DNA from: Actinomycetes bacterium
GTDB taxonomy: Bacteria; Actinomycetota; Thermoleophilia; Solirubrobacterales; Solirubrobacteraceae
NCBI GenBank assembly: GCA_023429855.1
Contig: JAEZDB010000283.1
Coordinates: 1 to 18,785, forward strand
Direction of reading: 5' to 3'
Length of the DNA stretch: 18,785 bases
The notes under the pieces are model-generated. The model did no database searches. It had not been told where the DNA came from and saw only the letters and a list, made by a program, of their open reading frames with translations. Of the stretch, positions 6,459 to 14,700 are shown one piece after another. The first letter of the stretch is position 1, and each line of letters opens with the position of its first letter. A program made the translations under genes and the position numbers.

Positions 6459-9400
6459 CTACGGGGCGGCCGACAGGTCGATCGTCCAGGTCGAGGTGTA
6501 GGTGCCGGCCTCGGTGTCGGCCGGGACGTCGAGGTCGACACCGAACTCCACGTCGACGGGACCGCGACCCGTGTTGACCTCGGCGTTGTAGACCTTCGCC
6601 TTGGCGGGGCTGATCGGCAGCGGCACCGGGTAGGCGCTGACGTTGCTCGTCGGCGCCGAGCAGCTCCCGCCCTGCGGAGTGGCGGTCGCGCCGGTGATGC
6701 GCGCGGCGGTGGCGGGCAGCGTCTGACCCGGGCCTGCGGTGAACTGGGTCGTACCGACCTCGAGCTTCCAGCCGGCTCCGGAGCCGGTCATGTCGGAGAC
6801 CTGCACGGTGGTCGTCGTCGAGTGGATCTGGTCGAGGCCGTTCATCGTGAGCGGCGTGAACGAGAAGTCTGTGGCCGACACCGTCAGGCCGCCGAGGCCG
6901 CACGCGGCGAGAAACTCGTAGTCATCGGCCGCCGTGTTCGCGCTCACGCCGCCCTCGGTCGTGACGCGCACGTCGGCCAGGCCGACGGCGTGCGTCGGCG
7001 ACGTCGCGGTGATCTGGGTCGCCGAGTCGACGGTGAAGCCCACGGCGCTCGTGCCGCCGAACGTGACTTGCGTCGCGCCCGTGAAGTTCGTGCCGGTGAT
7101 CGTGACCGACGTGCCGCCGACGTCGGGACCGCTCGTCGGCGAGAGGCTCGTCACCGTCGGCGCGTCGACGTAGGTGAAGTCATCGGCGGCGGTGTTGGCG
7201 CTCGTGCCGTCGGCGGTGGTGACCTGCACGCTCACGACGCCGCTGCCAGCCGGGGCGGTCGCGGTGATCGTGGTCGCGTTGACGACCGTGAAGCTCGTCG
7301 CGTTCACGCCGCCGAAGGTCACGCCGGTCGCGCCCGTGAGGAAGCTGCCCGTGATCGTCACCACGGTGCCGCCCGTGGCAGGGCCGGTCGACGGTGAGAT
7401 CGAGCTCACGACCGGCGGATCGAGGTAGGCGTAGTCGTCGTCGCCGGTGTTGGCGCTGGTGCCGCCCGGCGCCGTCACACGGACGTTCACCACGCCCGTG
7501 CCAGCCGGGGCAGTCGCGGTGATCGTGGTCGCGTTGACGACGGTGAACCCGGTGGCGTTGACGCCGCCGAACTGGACCTGCGTGGTGCCGGTAAAGCCGG
7601 TGCCGGTAATCGTGACGGTCGTCCCGCCGGCGGTCGCGCCGCTGCTGGGGCTGAGGCCGGTCACCGTTGGCGTGGCGATGTAGGTGTAGTCGTCGGCGGC
7701 GGTGTTGGCGCTTGTGCCGCTCGGCGTGGTCACGCGCACGTCGGCGGAGCCCGGCGTGCCGGGCGGGGCGGTCGCCGTGATCGTCGTGGCGTTCACCACG
7801 GTGTAGCCGGTGGCGTCGGTGCCGCCGAACGTGACCTGCGTCGCGCCGGTGAAGTGCGTGCCGGTGATCGTCACGGTCGTGCCGCCGGCCTGCGGGCCGC
7901 TGGTCGGCGACAGCGACACCACGGTCGGTGCCGGGATGTAGGTGAAGTCGTCGGCCGCGGTGTTGGCGCTCGTGCCGCCGGGGTTCGTCACGCGGACGTC
8001 GACGGTGCCCGTGCCGGGCGGCGCCGTGGCGGTGATCGTGGTGCTGTTGACCACGCTGTAGCCCGTGGCGTTGACCCCGCCGAACTGCACCGCCGAGGCG
8101 CCCGAGAGCCCGGTGAAGCCGGTGCCGGTGATCGTGACCGACGTGCCGCCCGGTGCCGGGCCGCTCATCGGGCTGATCGACGTGATCGTCGGTGCGGCGT
8201 AGTAGGTGTAGTCGTCGGCCGCGGTGTTGGCGCTGGTGCCGCCGACCGTCGTGACCCGCACGTTCACGGTGCCGGTGCCGGCGGGCGCGGTCGCCGTGAT
8301 CGTGGTCGCGTTGACGACGGTGTACCCGGTCGCGCTCGTGCCGCCGAAGTCGACCGCCGAAGCGCCCGTGAAGTTCGTGCCGGTGATCGTGACCGTGTTG
8401 GCGCCGGCGTTCGGCCCGGCGTTCGGCGAGAGGTTCGTGACCGTCGGTGCCGGGACGTAGGTGTAGTCGTCGGCGGCGGTGTTGGCGCTGGTGCCGCTTG
8501 GCGTCGTCACGCGGACGCTCACGGTGCCGGTGCCGGCGGGTGCGGTCGCGGTGATCGTGGTTGCGTTGACGACGGTGTACCCGGTCGCGCTCGTGCCGCC
8601 GAAATCAACGGCCGTTGCACCGGTAAAGGTCGTGCCCGTGATCGTCACGGTGTTCGCGCCCGACTCAGGCCCCTGCGTCGGCGAGAGCGAGGTGATGGTC
8701 GGCGCCGGGATATAGGTGAAGTCGTCGGCCGCGGTGTTGGGTGTGGTCCCACCGGGCGTCGTCACGCGCACGTCGACCGTGCCGCTGCCCGGGGGCGCCG
8801 TGGCCGTGATCGTCGTCGAGTTGACGACCGAGTAGCCCGACGCGTTGACGCCGCCGAACTGGACCGCGGAGGCGCCCGAGAGGCCGGCGAAGTTCGTGCC
8901 GGTGATCGTGACCGACGTGCCGCCCGGGGCGGGGCCGCTCATCGGGCTGATCGACGCGACGGTCGGCGCGGCGTAGTAGGTGTAGTCGTCGGCGGCGGTG
9001 TTGGCGCTCGTGCCGCCGACCGTGGTCACGCGGACGTCTTGCGTGCCGGTGCCGGCCGGCACGGTCGCGGTGATCGTCGTGGCATTGACGATCGAGTAGC
9101 CGGTGGCGTCGGTCGCGCCGAACCGGACCTGGCTCGCGCCCGTGAAGTTCGTGCCGGTGATCGTGACGGTGTTGGCGCCGCCCGTCGGGCCGGCGCTCGG
9201 CGACACGTTCGTGACGGTCGGAAGCGGCACGTAGGTGTAGTCGTCGGCGGCGGTGTTGGCGGTCGTGCCGCCCGGCGTCGTGACGCGGACGCTGACCGCG
9301 CCGGTGCCGGCCGGCGCGGTGGCCGTGATCGACGTCGCGCTGTTGACCACATAGCTCGTGGCGTTCGTGCCGCCGAACTGCACCGCGGCGGCGCCGGAGA

Positions 9401-11561
9401 GCCCGGTGAAGTTCGTGCCGGTGATGGTGACCGACGTGCCGCCTGACTCCGGGCCCTGCGTCGGCGAGAGCGAGGCGACGGTGGGGACCGCATGATAGGT
9501 GTAGTTGTCGGCGGCGGTGTTGGCGCTTGTGCCGCCGATCGTCATGACCCGCACGTCGACCGTGCCTGCGGCGCCGGCGGGCGCAGTCGCGGTGATCTGC
9601 GTCGCGCTGTCGACCGTGTAGCCGGTGGCGTTGGTGCCGCCGAACTGGACCTGCGTGGCGCCGGTGAAGTTCGTGCCGGTGATCGTCACCGAGGTGCCGC
9701 CCGCGGTCGGGCCGGCGCTCGGCGACAGGCTGGTCACGGTCGGTGCGGGCACGTAGACGTAGTCGTCAGCCGCCGTGTTGGCGCTTGTGCCGCCCGGCGT
9801 CGTCACGCGCACGTTTTGCGTACCGGTGCCCGCCGGCGCGGTGGCGGTGATCGAGGTGGCGCTGTTGACCGTGTAGCTCGTCGCGTTCGTCCCGCCGAAC
9901 ACGACGGCCGAAGCGCCGGAGAGCCCGGCGAAGTTCGTGCCGGTGATCGTGACGCTCGTGCCGCCCGTGGCTGGGCCCGTCGCGGGGCTGATCGACGTGA
10001 TCGTGGGCGGTGCGTAGTAGGTGTAGTTGTCGGCGGCGGTGTTGGCCGTCGTGCCGCCGGGCGTCGTGACGCGCACGTCTTGGGTGCCTGTGCCGGCAGG
10101 AGCGGTGGCCGTGATCTGCGTGGCGCTGTCGACCGTGTAGCTCGTGGCGTTCGTCGCCCCGAACACCACCGCAGATGCGCCCGAGAGCCCGCCGAAGTTC
10201 GTGCCGATGATGACCACCGACGTGCCGCCGGCGGTCGGGCCCGCCGCGGGGCTGATCGACGTGATCGTCGGCGGCGCGTAGTAGGTGTAGTCGTCGGCGG
10301 CGGTGTTGGCGCTCGTGCCACCCGGCGTGGTCACGCGCACGTCGGCGACTCCTGCTGCGCGAGCTGGCGCAGTGGCGGTGATCGAGGTCGCGCTGTTGAC
10401 CGTGTAGCTGCTGGCGTTGGTGCCGCCGAACTGCACGGCCGCCGCCCCGGAGAGACCAGTGAAATTGGTGCCGGTGATCGTCACCGAGGTGCCGCCCGCG
10501 GTCGGCCCGGCCGCCGGGCTGATTGAGGTCACGGTTGGCGGGGCCTGGTAGGTGTAGTTGTCGACCGCCCCCGCGTCGACGCTCGTGCCCGGCGTCGTGG
10601 TGACCCGCACCTCGACGGTGCCGATCGCGCGCGCTGGCGTGACGACGGTGATCGTCGAGTCGTTGACCACCGTGACGCTCGTGCCGGCCGTGCCGCCGAA
10701 CGTGACCGACGTCGCGCCCGTGAAGTACTGGCCGGTGATCGTGACCGTCTGGCCGCCCGCGGTCGGACCGGCCGTCGGCGAGATCGACGTGATCTCCGGC
10801 AGCGCGGCGTTGACGACGGCCGTGTAGGCCCAGAACGGCTCGCTCGAGCCGAGGGTCGCGGTCCGTGCGGGTGTCGCTCCGCTGGCCTGCGTCTGGTAGG
10901 CGCTGGCCACGCCCGCGTCGTTGCCGGCGCGGTCGCAGGCCTCGGTCATGCCGCCGCTCCAGCTCGACGAAACGTTGTTGCTCGGACTGTGCGCGACCGA
11001 GGACCACCGCATGCTGCCGTTGCGCGTCGCCGTGGTGTTGGGCAGCGCGATCGACGACGACGTGCCCGACGACTTCGCTGAGCCCGCGATCGGCGACGCG
11101 GTGTCGCCGCCCGAAAAGGCGCTGATGATCACGCCGAAGGTGTCTCCGGACGGCGTGGAGAACGTGTAGCTCGCGGGCTCGCTGCCCCCGGCCACCTTGT
11201 ACCAGCTCGCTGCGTCAGGCTGGTTCGACTGCAGCGACGTCCAGCCGGCTGGGGGCGAGATGTTGCCGGTGTCGTTCTCGACGGCGGTGGCGATGAGGAT
11301 GTCGTCGGCGACGGTGCCCGCAGGCTTGGTCACGACGAGCGAGCCGCCGCTCTCGTTGTGGTTGCAGCTCGTCGCACGGTGGGCGACATCGGCGCTGGCT
11401 TCCGGGGCACGCCACGCGAACCCGAAGACCAGCAGGAGCGCAGCCGCGAGCAGCAGCGCGCCGGGGCGAATCGGGGTGGGAAGGCAGCCGAGCCGAGGAG
11501 AGTCGGCTCTACGCCCTGTCCTGGTTTGCAACCCAGGCATGAGACGCATGTCTTGAGACAT
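6459..11561 (-). CDS. Giant secreted IPT/TIG-repeat protein A with C-terminal WxL-like domain
   Basis: The protein is 1700 aa from the ATG at 11561; a GTG at 11564 and ATGs at 11549 and 11540 are alternatives and none has a good RBS. A signal peptide (about 1-57) has the core ALLLAAALLLVFGFAW and cleavage EASA|D. Residues 58-254 form a beta-rich module with KPAGTVADDILIA, SPPAGW and WYKVAGGSEPASYTF, found in bacterial and phage surface proteins. Residues 255-1551 are 15 IPT/TIG Ig-like repeats of about 86 aa (SxSPxxGPxxGGTSVTITGTNF...FGG...ITATAPAGTG...VRVTTPGGTSANTAADDYTY). The 149-residue C-terminus has GWKLEV and ends TYTSTWTIDLSAAP, matching the two halves of the WxL cell-wall-binding domain. 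Cysteines occur in the end domains (and one in the signal peptide) but not in the repeats. No LPXTG motif or membrane anchor is present. A rigid surface stalk or adhesin held by WxL is inferred. Confidence 0.88.
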   Translation of the reverse strand: MSQDMRLMPGLQTRTGRRADSPRLGCLPTPIRPGALLLAAALLLVFGFAWRAPEASADVAHRATSCNHNESGGSLVVTKPAGTVADDILIATAVENDTGNISPPAGWTSLQSNQPDAASWYKVAGGSEPASYTFSTPSGDTFGVIISAFSGGDTASPIAGSAKSSGTSSSIALPNTTATRNGSMRWSSVAHSPSNNVSSSWSGGMTEACDRAGNDAGVASAYQTQASGATPARTATLGSSEPFWAYTAVVNAALPEITSISPTAGPTAGGQTVTITGQYFTGATSVTFGGTAGTSVTVVNDSTITVVTPARAIGTVEVRVTTTPGTSVDAGAVDNYTYQAPPTVTSISPAAGPTAGGTSVTITGTNFTGLSGAAAVQFGGTNASSYTVNSATSITATAPARAAGVADVRVTTPGGTSANTAADDYTYYAPPTITSISPAAGPTAGGTSVVIIGTNFGGLSGASAVVFGATNATSYTVDSATQITATAPAGTGTQDVRVTTPGGTTANTAADNYTYYAPPTITSISPATGPATGGTSVTITGTNFAGLSGASAVVFGGTNATSYTVNSATSITATAPAGTGTQNVRVTTPGGTSANTAADDYVYVPAPTVTSLSPSAGPTAGGTSVTITGTNFTGATQVQFGGTNATGYTVDSATQITATAPAGAAGTVDVRVMTIGGTSANTAADNYTYHAVPTVASLSPTQGPESGGTSVTITGTNFTGLSGAAAVQFGGTNATSYVVNSATSITATAPAGTGAVSVRVTTPGGTTANTAADDYTYVPLPTVTNVSPSAGPTGGANTVTITGTNFTGASQVRFGATDATGYSIVNATTITATVPAGTGTQDVRVTTVGGTSANTAADDYTYYAAPTVASISPMSGPAPGGTSVTITGTNFAGLSGASAVQFGGVNASGYSVVNSTTITATAPPGSGTVDVRVTTPGGTTPNTAADDFTYIPAPTITSLSPTQGPESGANTVTITGTTFTGATAVDFGGTSATGYTVVNATTITATAPAGTGTVSVRVTTPSGTSANTAADDYTYVPAPTVTNLSPNAGPNAGANTVTITGTNFTGASAVDFGGTSATGYTVVNATTITATAPAGTGTVNVRVTTVGGTSANTAADDYTYYAAPTITSISPMSGPAPGGTSVTITGTGFTGLSGASAVQFGGVNATGYSVVNSTTITATAPPGTGTVDVRVTNPGGTSANTAADDFTYIPAPTVVSLSPTSGPQAGGTTVTITGTHFTGATQVTFGGTDATGYTVVNATTITATAPPGTPGSADVRVTTPSGTSANTAADDYTYIATPTVTGLSPSSGATAGGTTVTITGTGFTGTTQVQFGGVNATGFTVVNATTITATAPAGTGVVNVRVTAPGGTSANTGDDDYAYLDPPVVSSISPSTGPATGGTVVTITGSFLTGATGVTFGGVNATSFTVVNATTITATAPAGSGVVSVQVTTADGTSANTAADDFTYVDAPTVTSLSPTSGPDVGGTSVTITGTNFTGATQVTFGGTSAVGFTVDSATQITATSPTHAVGLADVRVTTEGGVSANTAADDYEFLAACGLGGLTVSATDFSFTPLTMNGLDQIHSTTTTVQVSDMTGSGAGWKLEVGTTQFTAGPGQTLPATAARITGATATPQGGSCSAPTSNVSAYPVPLPISPAKAKVYNAEVNTGRGPVDVEFGVDLDVPADTEAGTYTSTWTIDLSAAP
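6909..10799 (-). repeat. Tandem array of 15 IPT-encoding units (gene A)
   Basis: The array is 3891 bp, or 15 units of about 255-264 bp. Units come in a short form and a long form with a GLSGAxAV insert. From the N-terminal end the order is S L L L S L S L S S L S S S S. Unit 8 starts at 8969 and unit 11 at 8195, exactly 774 bp (3 x 258) apart, with near-identical sequence (APTxxSISPMSGPAPGG in both). Such arrays are prone to recombination and assembly collapse. Confidence 0.9.
11520..11537. promoter_or_regulatory. 18-bp near-palindrome over the start of gene A
   Basis: CCTGGTTTGCAACCCAGG has 5-bp arms CCTGG/CCAGG and a central TTGCAA, with one mismatched pair. It sits directly after the last candidate ATG of gene A (11540), so it lies within the coding region. 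It could be an operator or a start-proximal hairpin, or be chance. Confidence 0.25.
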
Positions 11562-11709
11562 CACGTAGGAGATCGGCGCAAACTGAGCGCTCCTTCATCG
11601 GAATAGCCGGAAGAACCGATTCCGCGGCTGGAATTCCGGATGAATGTCGATGCAGCTGGAGTTCCAGCGATGCGCGGTCGAAACGCCGCGTGGAATGGAG
11701 CGGTGCGGC
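11562..11709 (-). promoter_or_regulatory. Intergenic leader between giant genes B and A
   Basis: This 148-bp gap holds several symmetric elements. CGGAAT (11599-11604) pairs with ATTCCG (11619-11624). gctggaattcc (11627-11637) recurs as gctggagttcc (11655-11665) 28 bp away, and the second copy is itself a CTGGA-gt-TCCAG inverted repeat. On the minus strand the order is: end of gene B, the two GGAAnTCC-type elements, the hairpin, then an AAGGAG at 11595-11590. That AAGGAG lies too far (28 nt) from the gene A ATG to be its normal ribosome-binding site. It may combine a terminator for B and a promoter or operator for A. Confidence 0.4.
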
Positions 11710-14700
11710 CTACGGCGCGGCCGAGAGGTCGATCGTCCAGGTCGACTGGTACGTGCCCTCTTTAGCGTTGCCCGGGATGTCGAGGTCGACGCCGAGCTCC
11801 AGGTCGACCGGGCCGAGTCCGGTGCCGATCCCGGCGTCGTAGACCTTGACACTTGACGGGCTGATCGGCAGCGGCACGGGGTAGGTGTTGACCGAGCTCG
11901 TCGGGCTCGAGCAGCTGCCGCCGAGCGGCGTGGCGTTGGCGCTGGTGATCCAGGCGGCGCCGGGGTCGAGGGTCTTCCCCGGGCCGGCGCTGAACTGCGT
12001 CGTCCCGATCTCGACCTTCCAGCCGAGGCCCGCACCGGTCATGTCGGAGACCTGCATCGTGGTCGTCGTCGACTCGGTACGGTCCAGGCCGTCCATCGTG
12101 ACTGGCGTGAAGGAGAAGTCGGTCGCGCTGATCGCGAGGCTGCCGAGGCCGCAGGCGTTGAGGTACTCGAAGTCGTCGGCCGCGGTGTTCGCGCTCACGC
12201 CGCCGACGGTCGTGACGCGCACGTCGACGGTCGCTGGGATGTGCGCGGGTGCGGTCGCGGTGATCTGCGTCGCGCTGTCGACGGTGTAGCCGATGGCGCT
12301 GATACCGCCGAAGGTGACGGTCGTGGCGCCGGTGAGGTTCGTCCCTGTGATGACGACCGATGTGCCGCCGACATCGGGGCCCTGCGTCGGCGACAGGCTG
12401 GTCACCGTAGGGGCGGCCACATACGTGAAGTTGTCGGCGGCGGTGTTGGCGCTGGTGCCGCTCGGGGTCGTCACGCGCACGTCGGCGACGCCGCTGCCAG
12501 CCGGTGCGGTCGCCGTGATCGTCGTCGCGTTGACTACGAGGAAGCTCGTCGCCGGGGTCCCGCCGAACGTGACGCCGGTGGCGCCGGTGAGGAAGCTCCC
12601 CGTGATCGTGACCACGGTGCCGCCGGTTGCCGGACCGGTCGACGGCGTGAGCGAGCTGACGACCGGCGGGTCGACGTAGAGGTAGTCGTCGGCGCCCGTG
12701 TTGGCGCTGGTGCCACCGACCGTGGTCACGCGCACGTCGACGGTGCCCGCAGCGTGGGCGGGCGCCGTCGCGGTGATCGTGGTGGCGTTGACGACCGAGT
12801 AGCCCGTCGCGTTCGTGCCGCCGAACGTGACCTGCGTCGTGCCCGTGAAGCCCGTGCCGGTGATCGTCACCGCCGTGCCGCCCGCGGTGGCGCCGTTGCC
12901 AGGGCTCACGCCCGTCACGGGCGGCGCTGCGACGTAGGGGTAGTCGTCGGCCGCGGTGTGCGGGCTGGTGCCGCTCGGCGTCGTCACGCGCACGTCGGCG
13001 CTGCCCGCCGCGTGGGCTGGCGCGGTCGCCGTGATCGTGGTCCCGTTGACGACCGTGAACCCGGTCGCGGCGGTGCCGCCGAAGCTGACGGCTGTGGCGC
13101 CGGTCAAGGTCGTGCCCGTGATCGTGACCGTCGTTCCGCCGGCGGCGGGGCCCTGCGTCGGTGAGAGGCTCACGACCGTGGGGGCCGGGATGTAGGTGAA
13201 GTCGTCGGCGGCGGTGTTGGCCGACGTGCCGCCGGGCGTGGTGACCCGCACGTCGACGGTGCCCGTGCCGGGCGGCGCGGTCGCCGTGATCGTCGTCGCG
13301 TTGACGACCGAGTAGCCCGTGGCGTTCACGCCGCCGAAGGTCACGGCCGTCGCGCCCGTCAGGTTGGTGCCCGTGATCGTGACCGACGTGCCGCCCGGCG
13401 CCGGGCCGCTCATCGGGCTGATCGAGGTGACCGTCGGCGCGGCGAAGTACGCGTAGTCGTCGGCCGCGGTGTTGGCCGACGTGCCACCGGCGGTCGTCAC
13501 GCGTACGTCGGCGTTGCCCGCGGCGCGGGCCGGCGCCGTCGCGGTGATCTGCGTGGCGCTGTCGACCGTGTAGCCGGTGGCGTTCGTTCCGCCGAAGGTG
13601 ACCGAGCTCGCGCCCGTGAAGTTCGTGCCGGTGATCGTGACCGTCGTCCCGCCCGTGGTCGGGCCGGCGCTCGGCGACACGTTCGTGACGGTCGGCAGCG
13701 GCACGTAGGTGTAGTCGTCGGCGGCAGTGTTGGCGGTCGTGCCGCCGGGCGTCGTGACGCGGACGCTCACGGCGCCCGTGCCGGCCGGCGCGGTCGCCGT
13801 GATCTGCGTGGCGCTGTTGACCACGTAGCTCGTAGCGTTCGTGCCACCGAACTGCACCGCGGAGGCGCCCGAGAGGCCGGAGAAGTTCGTCCCCGTGATG
13901 ACCACGCTGTTGCCGCCCGCTTCGGGCCCGCTCGTCGGTGCGATCCCCGACACGGTCGGAACGGCGTAGTAGGTGTAGTCGTCGGCTGCCGTATTGGCGT
14001 TCGTGCCGCCCGGCGTCGTGACGGCGACGTTGACCGTGCCCGCGGCTCGCGCTGGCGCAGTGGCCGTGATCTGCGTCGAGCTGTCGACGGTGTAGCCGGT
14101 GGCGTTCGTGCCACCGAAGGTCACGACCGTCGCGCCGGTGAATCCCGTGCCGGTGATCGTGACCGTGGTCGCGCCGGCCGTCGGGCCGCCGGTTGGCGAG
14201 AGGCTCGTGATCGTCGGCAGCGGGATGTAGGTGTAGTCGTCGGCTCCGGTGTTGGCCGTGGTGCCGCCCGGTGTGGTCACGCGCACGTCTTGGGTGCCGC
14301 TCCCGGCGGGGGCCGTGGCGGTGATGGTCGTCGCGTTGTTGACGACGTAGCTCGCGGCGTTCGTGCCGCCGAACTGCACGGCGGAGGCGCCGGAGAGCCC
14401 GGTGAAGTTCGTGCCGGTGATCGTCACGCTGGTGCCACCGGCCGCTGGTCCGCTCGACGGCGCGAGGTTGGTCACGGTCGGGATCGCGTAGTAGGTGTAG
14501 TTGTCGGCTGCGGTGTTCGCGCTCGTGCCGCCGGGCGTGGTCACGCGTACGTCTTGGGTGCCGGTGCCGGCGGGCGCCGTGGCGGTGATCGAGGTTGCGC
14601 TGTTCACCACGTAGCTCGTGGCGTTCGTGCCGCCGAACTGCACGGCGGAGGCGCCGGAGAGTCCGGCGAAGTTCGTGCCGGTGATCGTCACGCTGGTCCC

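Noticed and set aside
7854..9446. Long plus-strand open frames opposite the giant repeat genes, for example 7854-9446 and 14290-15594
   Set aside because: They mirror the IPT repeat codons and read as periodic Arg/Gly/Asp-rich sequence. The minus-strand frames carry signal peptides, IPT repeats and WxL-like ends.
11520..11537. tRNA-Cys-like anticodon arm (CCTGG-TTTGCAAC-CCAGG)
   Set aside because: There is no acceptor stem, D-arm or TTCGA-type T-loop at the right distance, and the loop has 8 rather than 7 nt.
11509..11598. 29-codon upstream ORF overlapping the start of giant gene A
   Set aside because: The ATG at 11598 has no ribosome-binding site and the peptide has no recognisable character. 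An attenuation leader cannot be supported from one sequence.
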